6,368 nucleotides of DNA, taken from assembly GCA_028875135.1 (NCBI GenBank), contig JAPPFQ010000320.1, positions 1 through 6,368 of the forward strand. Reading direction: 5' to 3'. The position numbers were made by a program, and so were the translations under genes. The DNA is from Acidobacteriota bacterium (lineage in GTDB: Bacteria > Acidobacteriota > Terriglobia > Versatilivoradales > Versatilivoraceae). This document shows, piece by piece, positions 1 through 6,122 of this stretch. Within the stretch, counting starts at the first letter, position 1. Every line of letters begins with the position of its first letter. Below the pieces are notes generated by a model that was not told where the DNA came from, did not search any database, and was given only the letters and a program-made list of their open reading frames with translations.

Positions 1-55
1 GAAACTGAGCGGCACGCAACGGCAGTGCATGCGGGCGGGACGCCCGCGCTCCCGG
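1..55 (+). repeat. GC-rich palindromic dispersed repeat, copy A
   Basis: This is the first of three copies in the window. It aligns without gaps to the reverse complement of 3771-3825, with 51 of 55 bases identical (mismatches at 3, 16, 17 and 24). Its core at 31-47 is a perfect hairpin: a 7-bp stem GCGGGCG/CGCCCGC around GGA. The copy may extend left of the window. It ends 11 bases before the tsaB stop codon, so the hairpin would be transcribed in the tsaB 3' end and could act as a transcript end or stabiliser (inference; there is no T-run). Short reading frames through it give low-complexity AGGTPALP-like peptides, a familiar artefact of such repeats in environmental genomes (recalled, not checked). 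Confidence 0.8.
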
Positions 56-66
56 TGGGCACACTC

Positions 67-750
67 TCAGGGCCCTTTCCAATTGACTTCGGCATCGGGC
101 CGGCGCAGGTAGAAGGCGCGCAGGTCCGGCGGCGCGGTCCATTCCCCGCGGTCCGCCTTGGAAGACGCCAGGGCGGCCAGGGCTCGGCCCAGAAAGGGGT
201 CGGTCTGGGCCACCCGCCATCGGGGATGGTTCCTCGAGCGGATGAGCTCCCGATATTTCTGGGCCCCGCCTCCCAGGAAGAGCACGGTCTCCTCGTCCAG
301 CCCATCCAGCAGTTCTTCCGGGGCGCCCACGAACCCCGGGTCCCGTTGAACCGGGCCGGTGCGGCCGCGCTCGAAGACGGCGGCGTACACCTCGCCTCGG
401 CGGGCATCGATCATGGGGACCATCACCCCCTGCCACTCCGGGAATCTTTCCACCCAGGCCTCGAAGGCGGTAACGGCCACGGTGGGCCTCTCCTGCGTTT
501 CAGCCAGACCCTTGACCGTGGTCAATCCGATCCGGACGCCGGTGAAGGAACCGGGACCGCAGATGACCCCGAAGGCCTGAATGTCACGGAGAGTCAATTC
601 CGAGTGGCTCAGGAGGTACTGGATGCCGGACAGCAATCGAGCGGTGTGGGTGCAGGCGGAATCCAGGTTGATCTCGCCCAGGATAGCGTCATCGTCCGAC
701 AACACGATGCTTCCGGCGCTGCCGGAGGTGTCCAGGCAAAGGAGTTTCAC
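67..750 (-). CDS. tsaB: TsaB, tRNA threonylcarbamoyladenosine biosynthesis protein
   Basis: TsaB is the inactive-kinase-fold partner of TsaD. With TsaE the complex transfers the threonylcarbamoyl group made by TsaC to A37 of ANN-decoding tRNAs, in the cytoplasm. The 227-residue protein is close to the usual length of about 230. It opens with the family N-terminus MKLLCLDTSG (1-10), has the diagnostic GPGSFTGVRIGL at 65-76 and IDARRGEVYAA at 114-124. The start is GTG at 750, preceded on this strand by GGGGAGA about nine bases upstream; it places the first beta strand exactly where the family begins. It is divergent from mutS, and a facing promoter lies at 832-861. The downstream neighbour is outside the window, so a partner gene such as rimI cannot be seen. 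Family assignment is firm from the N-terminal half; the C-terminal half is variable, as is normal in TsaB. Confidence 0.95.
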   Translation of the reverse strand: MKLLCLDTSGSAGSIVLSDDDAILGEINLDSACTHTARLLSGIQYLLSHSELTLRDIQAFGVICGPGSFTGVRIGLTTVKGLAETQERPTVAVTAFEAWVERFPEWQGVMVPMIDARRGEVYAAVFERGRTGPVQRDPGFVGAPEELLDGLDEETVLFLGGGAQKYRELIRSRNHPRWRVAQTDPFLGRALAALASSKADRGEWTAPPDLRAFYLRRPDAEVNWKGP

Positions 751-753
751 GGT

Positions 754-765
754 GGGGATCTCCCC
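754..765 (-). promoter_or_regulatory. Small hairpin over the tsaB ribosome binding site
   Basis: In the tsaB transcript the Shine-Dalgarno-like GGGGAGA is followed at once by UCCCC. GGGG can pair with CCCC across an AGAU loop, ending three bases before the GTG start. If it forms, it would partly hide the ribosome binding site and dampen tsaB translation. The sequence complementarity is seen; any effect is inference, and a 4-bp stem is marginal. Confidence 0.3.
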
Positions 766-812
766 GCGGACCCGCGCGCCGCCGGCCCGTCTTCAATGGG
801 GATCGGGGCTCG

Positions 813-841
813 TTGACACCCCTGGGAGCAGATTATATACT
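813..841 (+). promoter_or_regulatory. Near-consensus sigma70-type promoter for mutS
   Basis: A perfect -35 box TTGACA lies at 813-818. A 17-base spacer separates it from the -10 box TATACT at 836-841, which matches five of six consensus bases. This is the only AT-rich island in the tsaB-mutS gap. Transcription would start near 848, giving a mutS leader of about 120 bases. The promoter overlaps the facing tsaB promoter. The 5-bp dyad GGGAG (824-828) and CTCCC (840-844) brackets the -10 region and could be an operator, but it is too short to claim. Activity in this host is inferred from the consensus match. Confidence 0.8.
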
Positions 842-861
842 CCCGGATTTTGACGGAACAA
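832..861 (-). promoter_or_regulatory. Facing promoter for tsaB
   Basis: On the minus strand a perfect -10 box TATAAT reads from 837 to 832. An 18-base spacer upstream leads to TTGTTC (861 to 856), which matches only TTG of the -35 consensus. Transcription would start near 825 and give a tsaB leader of about 75 bases. Its -10 shares 836-837 with the mutS -10. It is weaker than the mutS promoter because of the poor -35. Confidence 0.55.
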
Positions 862-968
862 TCGCATTGAGCCCAGCGCGTGCCGCTCCTGCCCGGGAGG
901 TCCACACCCGGCACGCCTCCAGCGCCTCTCGGGGCCGCTCTTCCCGACCCGTCTCAGCAGACTTCGGC

Positions 969-3587
969 ATGCAACCCTCCACCCCCATGATGGCGCAGTA
1001 CCATCAGATCAAGAAGTCGGTTCCCGGCGCCATTCTGTTCTTCCGGCTGGGCGACTTCTACGAGATGTTCTTCGACGATGCCGTGGTTGCCGCGCGCGAA
1101 CTGGAGATCACCCTGACCTCGCGCAACAAGGAAAAGGGAACCCCGATCCCCATGTGCGGGGTTCCCTACCACAGTGCGGACGCCTACGTTTCCAAGCTGA
1201 TCCGCAAGGGCTACCGTGTGGCCGTCTGCGATCAGGTCGAGAATCCCAAGACCGCCAGGAAGCTGGTGAAGCGGGAGGTGACCCGGGTGGTCACCCCCGG
1301 CACTCTGAGCGACGGCAACCTTCTGGAGCCTCGGGACAACAATTTCCTGAGTGCCGTTTTCTCGGACGGCTCCGGACTGGGCCTGGCTTCAGTGGACGTT
1401 TCCACCGGCGATTTTCGAATCACCGAGTTTCGGGATGGCGCCCGGGAATCCATGCTGCAAACGGAGCTGGAACGTCTGGGCCCCAAGGAGCTGATCTGGT
1501 GCTCCCGGCTCAGCGACCGGAATCCCGCCTGGGCTCGAAACCTGTCGGCTCTCAAGACGGTGGTGGAGGAGTGGATCTTTGCCTCGGACTTTGCCCAGCG
1601 CCTGCTGGTGGATCATTTCAAGGTCACCAGCCTGGATGGATTCGGCTGTCAGGGGCGGGACCTGGCGGTGGCCGCGGCCGGCGGAGCCCTGCACTACCTG
1701 CAGGAAACCCAGCGGGGCGAGTTGCTGCACCTGGACAGCCTGCAATTCTACGAACTGGACCAGTCGATGTTGCTGGACCAGTCCACGGTGAGGAACCTGG
1801 AGTTGCTGGAGTCTCTCTACGACGGTTCCCGCAACGGCACCCTGCTTCAATGCCTGGATGCAACGGCCACCGGTATGGGGGGGCGGCTCCTCAAGACCTG
1901 GATGCTGCGGCCGGAAATCGACCTGAATGAGATCGAGAGTCGCCAGGAGGCGGTGGCCGCGCTCACCGAAAACCTGGTTTTGCGGGAGGAGCTCAGGGAG
2001 CAGCTCAAGCAGGTCTATGACCTGGAACGGCTGTCCTCCAAGGTGGCCCTCTCCAGCGCAAACGCCAGGGACCTGATCGCGCTCAGGCAGTCGCTGGAAC
2101 AGATCCCCGGAATCAAGCAGCGGCTGCAGCCGCTTGCCCCGGCCCGGCTCAGGAGCCTGGAGCAGGCCAGCGACCCCCTGGCCGACGTGGCGGCAAGGAT
2201 CGGGGAGGCCCTCAACGACGATCCTCCGGTGGTGCTGACCGAGGGTCGGCTGATTCGGCCCGGGTTCAACCCCGAGCTGGACAGCTTGCGCCGCGACAGC
2301 TCCTCCGGAAAGCAGACCATCGCCGAACTGGAAGCCGGAGAGCGCGCCCGAACCGGCATCCCCAACCTGAAGGTCAAGTTCAACCAGGTCTTCGGCTACT
2401 ACCTGGAGGTCTCCAAGTCCAACCTGGGACTGGTGCCTCCCGACTACGAGCGCAAGCAGACCCTGGTGGGTGCGGAGCGCTTCACCATCCCTCGACTGAA
2501 GGAGTACGAACGCCGGGTTCTGGGAGCCGAGGAGCGCCTGGTTGAGCTGGAGTATGAACTCTTCTGCCGACTCAGGGCCGCGGTGGGCCGGGAGTGCCGG
2601 CGCATCCGCAACACGGCCCGCGCCCTGGCCCAACTGGATTGCCTGGTGACCCTGGCCGGCGCCGCCCATCAGTTCGGCTACGTCAGACCCCGCCTCCACA
2701 CCGGCGAGGAGCTGGCCGTCAAAGGGGGACGGCACCCGGTCATCGAACGCCTGGCTGAGCAACTACCCACCGGGCGGTTCATTCCCAACGACCTCTATCT
2801 GAATCAGGGCACCGATCAGATCCTCATCATCACCGGGCCCAACATGGGGGGCAAGTCCACCTATCTCCGCCAGGCGGCGCTCTTCTCGGTCATGGCCCAG
2901 ATGGGCTCGTTCGTTCCGGCTCAGGAGGCAAAGCTACCTGTCCTGGACCGGATCTTCACCCGCATCGGCGCCTCCGACAACCTGGCCCGGGGCAGATCCA
3001 CCTTCATGGTGGAGATGACCGAGACGGCCGTCATCCTGAACTCGGCCACGCCCCGGAGCCTGGTCATTCTGGATGAAGTCGGCCGCGGGACGGCCACCTT
3101 CGACGGACTCTCTATCGCCTGGTCGGCGGTCGAGCACCTCCACTCCCGCAACCAGGCCAAGACCCTCTTCGCCACCCACTACCACGAGCTGACCGAGCTG
3201 GCCCAGCTGCTGCCTGGAGTGAAAAACTACCAGGTGACGGTCAAGGAGTCGGGCAACGAGATCGTATTCCTGAGGCGGGTCGAGCCGGGAAGCGCCGACA
3301 AAAGCTACGGCATCGAGGTGGCCCGGCTGGCCGGCCTGCCGCGACCGGTGATCCTGCGGGCCCGGGAGATCCTGCGGGGACATGAACAGGGGGAGCACCA
3401 GATCAGCAACCATCTGACCCGGAACTACCAGCGCAGAAAGAACAACTCCGGCAAGCAGCTCAACCTGTTCGTGGTCACCGAGCACGAAGCGCTGGAGCAG
3501 TTGCGCCGGATGGACCCCGACCGGATGACACCCTTGCAGGCGCTGCAGGCCATCCACCGACTCAAGGAAAGCCTTTCCAGTGATTAG
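969..3587 (+). CDS. mutS: MutS, DNA mismatch repair ATPase
   Basis: MutS binds mismatches and small loops in newly copied DNA, then recruits MutL. The 872-residue protein matches the family length of about 850-870. In order: N-terminal mismatch-reading domain with the Phe-x-Glu wedge F30-Y31-E32; connector domain; lever and clamp, including FNQVFGYYLEV at 471-481; ATPase domain with Walker A GPNMGGKST (623-631, K629), signature GRSTFMVEMTE (675-685), Walker B ending in D702-E703, and FATHYHELTEL (734-744, H737). Near the C-terminus QLNLF (830-834) resembles the sliding-clamp-binding motif. The ATG at 969 fits the family N-terminus (TPMMAQY follows). The reading frame is open back to a TTG at 813, but that codon lies inside the promoter -35 box, so the extension is not real. 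There is no good Shine-Dalgarno before 969; ATG codons at 987 and 990 are less likely starts. mutL is not adjacent. The stop codon falls in a heptamer repeat array. Confidence 0.98.
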   Translation: MQPSTPMMAQYHQIKKSVPGAILFFRLGDFYEMFFDDAVVAARELEITLTSRNKEKGTPIPMCGVPYHSADAYVSKLIRKGYRVAVCDQVENPKTARKLVKREVTRVVTPGTLSDGNLLEPRDNNFLSAVFSDGSGLGLASVDVSTGDFRITEFRDGARESMLQTELERLGPKELIWCSRLSDRNPAWARNLSALKTVVEEWIFASDFAQRLLVDHFKVTSLDGFGCQGRDLAVAAAGGALHYLQETQRGELLHLDSLQFYELDQSMLLDQSTVRNLELLESLYDGSRNGTLLQCLDATATGMGGRLLKTWMLRPEIDLNEIESRQEAVAALTENLVLREELREQLKQVYDLERLSSKVALSSANARDLIALRQSLEQIPGIKQRLQPLAPARLRSLEQASDPLADVAARIGEALNDDPPVVLTEGRLIRPGFNPELDSLRRDSSSGKQTIAELEAGERARTGIPNLKVKFNQVFGYYLEVSKSNLGLVPPDYERKQTLVGAERFTIPRLKEYERRVLGAEERLVELEYELFCRLRAAVGRECRRIRNTARALAQLDCLVTLAGAAHQFGYVRPRLHTGEELAVKGGRHPVIERLAEQLPTGRFIPNDLYLNQGTDQILIITGPNMGGKSTYLRQAALFSVMAQMGSFVPAQEAKLPVLDRIFTRIGASDNLARGRSTFMVEMTETAVILNSATPRSLVILDEVGRGTATFDGLSIAWSAVEHLHSRNQAKTLFATHYHELTELAQLLPGVKNYQVTVKESGNEIVFLRRVEPGSADKSYGIEVARLAGLPRPVILRAREILRGHEQGEHQISNHLTRNYQRRKNNSGKQLNLFVVTEHEALEQLRRMDPDRMTPLQALQAIHRLKESLSSD

Positions 3588-3621
3588 TGATCAGTGGATA
3601 GTGGTCAGTGGTCAGTGATTT
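3580..3621 (+). repeat. Tandem heptamer array at the mutS 3' end
   Basis: Six consecutive 7-base units follow the consensus GTGRTYA: GTGATTA, GTGATCA, GTGGATA, GTGGTCA, GTGGTCA, GTGATTT. The first unit covers the last codons of mutS, and the TAG stop (3585-3587) spans the junction of units one and two. Similar GTGGTCA-type arrays occur as scattered non-coding elements in several environmental bacterial genomes (recalled, not checked). No function can be assigned. Confidence 0.75.
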
Positions 3622-3671
3622 GGTCGACACGCATTGCTCGAAACAAACGAAAAAAGAGTGATCCACGAAGG

Positions 3672-3725
3672 GTCACCAAGCGTGACGACTCTGCCGCATC
3701 GGCAGGGCTGCAGCCCGGCAAGCCG
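3672..3725. other. Chain of four small hairpins downstream of mutS
   Basis: Four inverted repeats follow one another: GTCAC/GTGAC (3672-3676 and 3682-3686), CTGCCG/CGGCAG around CAT (3691-3705), the perfect palindrome GGGCTGCAGCCC (3705-3716), and CGGC/GCCG around AA (3716-3725). In RNA they could form stems and may end or protect the mutS transcript. No T-run follows, so a classical intrinsic terminator is not supported. The preceding bases resemble the dispersed CACGAAGGGTCAC-type repeat of environmental genomes (recalled, not checked). Confidence 0.4.
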
Positions 3726-3770
3726 GCGCGTGCCCCCTCGAGGAGCAAGAGCGTTTGGAAGGAGGCCCCC

Positions 3771-3825
3771 CCGGGAGCGCGGGCGTCCCGCCCGCATGCA
3801 CCGCCGTTCGGTGCCGCTCAGTCTC
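3771..3825 (-). repeat. GC-rich palindromic dispersed repeat, copy B
   Basis: Read on the minus strand this is the full-length partner of copy A (1-55): 51 of 55 bases agree without gaps, including the whole hairpin core (3779-3795) and the flanking ACTGAGCGGCAC. It is inverted relative to both copy A and copy C. With copy C it brackets about 120 bases. No transposase gene or target-site duplication is visible. Confidence 0.8.
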
Positions 3826-3948
3826 CCTGCGATGGGGCACCCGGCCACCCTGCCGGCGGGAACGGCATGGGCTCGGCCGATGCAGAGTCCTGGCGCTGTT
3901 GCCGGTCGAGCCGGGTCGAGGAGTTGGGCAAGGCCTTGCCAGTGTTGT

Positions 3949-3973
3949 GCGGGCGGGACGCCCGCGCTCCCGG
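3949..3973 (+). repeat. GC-rich palindromic dispersed repeat, copy C (core only)
   Basis: The 25 bases from the hairpin core through CTCCCGG are identical to copy A and to the complement of copy B. To the left the similarity fades quickly (AGTGTTGTGC in place of AGTGCATGC), so this looks like a shortened or older copy. To the right a G-run and a C mirror the C-run that borders copy B, so the inverted match between B and C extends a few bases past the core. Confidence 0.75.
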
Positions 3974-4019
3974 GGGGCTTCATCCCATAACGTTGTCGCA
4001 CCCAAGCAGGTCCATCGGT

Positions 4020-4049
4020 ATTCGTGTGTATTCGTGTTCATTCGCGGTC
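4020..4049 (+). repeat. Tandem decamer array abutting the anmK start
   Basis: Three 10-base units run head to tail: ATTCGTGTGT, ATTCGTGTTC and ATTCGCGGTC. The array ends two bases before the anmK GTG and so takes up the place where a ribosome binding site would be. TTCGTGT-type arrays are another dispersed non-coding element I recall from environmental genomes; this was not checked. Confidence 0.65.
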
Positions 4050-4051
4050 TC

Positions 4052-5245
4052 GTGAAAAACCCTAAGTTGGTGGTCGGCCTCATGTCGGGAACCTCGCTGG
4101 ACGGAGTGGATGCCGCCCTGGTACGGATTGTCCGGTCGGAGCAGGACTGCTCCGTTCAACTGAAGCATTTCATTTCCAATCCCTATCCGGAAGAGGTCCG
4201 CCGGGCGCTCTTGAGGGTCGCTTCCGGCCGGAAGGTCGCGGCCGGCTTCATCAGCCACCTGGGAATTCTGCTGGGACGCCTCTACTCCGAGGCGGTCAAG
4301 GACGTCTGCCGGGCCGCCGGGGTCCGCCTCGACCGACTGGATCTGATCGGGTCCCACGGCCAGACCATCTTCCACCAATCCGATCCCGGCGACTTCTGCG
4401 GCCGGCCGGTCGCCTCCACACTGCAGATCGGAGAGGCCGCCGTGCTGGTGGAAGAGACGGGAGTGACCACTGTTTCCGACTTTCGCCCGGGCGACATGGC
4501 GGCCGGAGGGACCGGGGCTCCGCTCATCCCACTGGTGGACTTCCTGCTGTTCCGGGATCCACGAAGGGGACGCGTGCTGTTGAACCTGGGCGGCATCGCC
4601 AACCTCACTCTGCTGCCCCCGGCATGCGGCGTCGACGAGATCCGTGCCTTCGACAGCGGACCCGGCAACATGGTGATCGACGCTCTGGTCCGGCGGCTGG
4701 CGGCGGATTCGCCAGGGTTCGACGCCGGGGGGCGCCTGGCCCTGTCGGGACGGCCCATTCCGGCCCTGCTGGAATCACTGGTGGCCGATCCCTACTTCCG
4801 CCGCAAGCCGCCCAAGTCGGCGGGGCGGGAACAGTTCGGCGAGGCCTTCGTGGAACGGATGCTGGCGGCGAGTGGGTCGTCCGGCGCCGCCGACCTGGTC
4901 TGCACGGCGGCCGAGCTGACGGCCCGCACCGTCAGCGACGCGGTGCTGAGCCACATAGAGGATTCTCAGCGCTGGGACCGAATGCTGGTTTCCGGCGGGG
5001 GTGTCCACAACGCCTACCTGATGCAGCGCCTGCAAGATCTTCTACCCACCCTGAAGGTGGCTCCGACCGACTCCTTGGGGATCCCCGCCGACGCCAAGGA
5101 GGCCATCGGATTCGCGGTCCTAGCCAATGAGACCCTGGAGCTGGCTGCCGGAAACGTTCCCTCGGCTACCGGCGCCCGCCATCCGGCAATCCTGGGGAAA
5201 GTCACTTACGGCCGGAACTATGCAGGTCTGAGGGGGATTACTTGA
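4052..5245 (+). CDS. anmK: AnmK, 1,6-anhydro-N-acetylmuramic acid kinase
   Basis: AnmK opens the 1,6-anhydro ring and phosphorylates the sugar with ATP, giving MurNAc-6-phosphate, which MurQ turns into GlcNAc-6-phosphate. This recycles peptidoglycan in the cytoplasm. The 397-residue product is slightly longer than the 370 of E. coli. Family motifs occur in order: GLMSGTSLDGVD (9-20, phosphate binding), GSHGQTIFH, PGDMAAGGTGAPL (146-158), LNLGGIAN (177-184), FDSGPGN with D201 at the likely catalytic-base position, SGGGVHN (314-320) and DAKEAIGFAVLANE (347-360). GTG at 4052 was chosen because it sits just before the first beta strand; the frame is open upstream to 3755 but only through repeats. 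In-frame GTG 4034 lies in the decamer array, and TTG 4067 and ATG 4082 would cut into the fold. No Shine-Dalgarno precedes any of them. murQ is not adjacent. It converges on panC. Confidence 0.95.
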   Translation: MKNPKLVVGLMSGTSLDGVDAALVRIVRSEQDCSVQLKHFISNPYPEEVRRALLRVASGRKVAAGFISHLGILLGRLYSEAVKDVCRAAGVRLDRLDLIGSHGQTIFHQSDPGDFCGRPVASTLQIGEAAVLVEETGVTTVSDFRPGDMAAGGTGAPLIPLVDFLLFRDPRRGRVLLNLGGIANLTLLPPACGVDEIRAFDSGPGNMVIDALVRRLAADSPGFDAGGRLALSGRPIPALLESLVADPYFRRKPPKSAGREQFGEAFVERMLAASGSSGAADLVCTAAELTARTVSDAVLSHIEDSQRWDRMLVSGGGVHNAYLMQRLQDLLPTLKVAPTDSLGIPADAKEAIGFAVLANETLELAAGNVPSATGARHPAILGKVTYGRNYAGLRGIT

Positions 5246-5276
5246 AGCGGCGCGGACAGAGCCCACGCCCGCCGCT
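5246..5276. terminator. Possible two-way hairpin between anmK and panC
   Basis: AGCGGCG (5246-5252) pairs perfectly with CGCCGCT (5270-5276), leaving a 17-base loop. The stem begins right after the anmK TGA and ends in the panC stop codon, filling the 30-base convergent gap. A shared terminator here would be logical, but there is no T-run on either strand and the loop is long. Confidence 0.3.
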
Positions 5277-6121
5277 CAGGGGATGAGCCAGGTGTTGTCG
5301 ATGAGGCGGGTGGTCCCGATGAAGGCGGCCAGGGCCAGCAGCGATTTCCCTTCGAGCCGATCCACCGGCTCCAGGTCGACCGGGTCCACCAGGGCGACAT
5401 AGTCGACCCTGACCCGTGCCTCGGCGCCCAGGCAACGCTGAACGCCGGCAAGCAGGACCGGCGCCCGGCGTTCTCCCCGGGCCACCTCCCGCCTGGCCCA
5501 TTGCAGGGACCGGAACAGAACCGGCGCGGCCTTCCTCTCTTCAGGACTCAGATACCGGTTGCGGGAACTGACAGCCAGACCGTCCTGCTCCCGGACCGTC
5601 GGGCAGACCACCACCTCGACGTCCAGATCGAGGTCCCGGACTATTCGTCGAATCAGGATGGACTGCTGAGCATCCTTCTGTCCGAAGAAGGCGGCCCGGG
5701 GGCGCACCAGGTGGAAGAGCTTGAGCACCACCGTGGCTACCCCCTGGAAGTGGGTGGGGCGGCTGAGGCCGCACAACTTCCGGCCCAGTCCCTCCACCAG
5801 GACCTGGGTTCGGTGGCCCGCCGGATACATCTCGCAGGCCTCGGGAACCAGGACGGCCCCCACGCCCAGGCGCTCCAACTCCTTCAAGTCGCGGTCGAGG
5901 GGCCGCGGATAACGCTCGAAGTCTTCTCCCGGCGCAAACTGGGTGGGGTTGACGAAAATGGACGCCACCACCCGGTCGGATCGTTTCCGGGCCGCTTCGA
6001 CCAGGCTGAGGTGGCCGGCATGGAGGGCCCCCATGGTGGGCACCAGGCAAACTTCCGGGCCTTGATCCGGCCAGCTCCGGCGGAGGCGCCTGAAGGCCTC
6101 CAGCGATCGAACCACGTCCAT
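5276..6121 (-). CDS. panC: PanC, pantothenate synthetase (pantoate--beta-alanine ligase)
   Basis: PanC joins pantoate to beta-alanine using ATP, through a pantoyl-adenylate, to make pantothenate for coenzyme A. At 281 residues it has the normal family length of about 280. Visible motifs: VPTMGALHAGH (27-37) with the HxGH signature of this nucleotidyl-transferase superfamily at 34-37; FVNPTQF (56-62); CGLSRPTHFQGVATVV (117-132); FGQKDAQQ (146-153); and DGLAVSSRNRYLS (180-192), the equivalent of KMSKS. The ATG at 6121 is one base past the panB TAG, and the motif spacing supports it. No strong Shine-Dalgarno lies close by; GGAAGAGG in the end of panB is about 15 bases upstream, so translation probably depends on ribosomes finishing panB. 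The gene has no visible defects. panD, which supplies beta-alanine, is not in view. Confidence 0.97.
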   Translation of the reverse strand: MDVVRSLEAFRRLRRSWPDQGPEVCLVPTMGALHAGHLSLVEAARKRSDRVVASIFVNPTQFAPGEDFERYPRPLDRDLKELERLGVGAVLVPEACEMYPAGHRTQVLVEGLGRKLCGLSRPTHFQGVATVVLKLFHLVRPRAAFFGQKDAQQSILIRRIVRDLDLDVEVVVCPTVREQDGLAVSSRNRYLSPEERKAAPVLFRSLQWARREVARGERRAPVLLAGVQRCLGAEARVRVDYVALVDPVDLEPVDRLEGKSLLALAAFIGTTRLIDNTWLIP

Positions 6122-6122
6122 G

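Larger units (their letters stand above)
3588..4051. other. Gene-free, repeat-packed gap between mutS and anmK
   Basis: These 464 bases hold no reading frame with a recognisable protein. Open frames in them are translations of GC-rich repeats. From left to right they contain most of the heptamer array (to 3621), an A-rich patch (about 3641-3657), a chain of short hairpins (3672-3725), repeat copy B in minus orientation (3771-3825), about 120 bases of unrecognised GC-rich sequence, repeat copy C in plus orientation (3949-3973), and a decamer array ending two bases before anmK. I see no convincing promoter for anmK here; the nearest AT-rich patch, CATAAC around 3986, lacks a matching -35. Confidence 0.75.

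Noticed and set aside
25..816. A 263-codon open frame opposite tsaB
   Set aside because: It is the complement of a clear tsaB gene and begins in the GC-rich repeat; no family features.
824..844. GGGAG/CTCCC dyad around the shared -10 region as a repressor operator
   Set aside because: Arms are only 5 bp and such pairs are common by chance in GC-rich DNA.
1389..2762. A 457-codon open frame antisense to mutS
   Set aside because: It lies fully inside mutS, has no recognisable domain, and its Gln/Leu/Gly-rich make-up is what GC-rich codons give when read backwards.
3580..3621. CRISPR-like array
   Set aside because: Units are 7 bases with no spacers and no cas genes nearby.
3755..4051. N-terminal extension of AnmK of about 99 residues
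   Set aside because: It translates repeats B and C and the decamers; the AnmK fold begins at residue 5 to 7 counted from the GTG at 4052.
3588..4051. Remnant of an insertion sequence or a broken gene
   Set aside because: No frame shows transposase or other protein similarity; only short repeats are recognisable.
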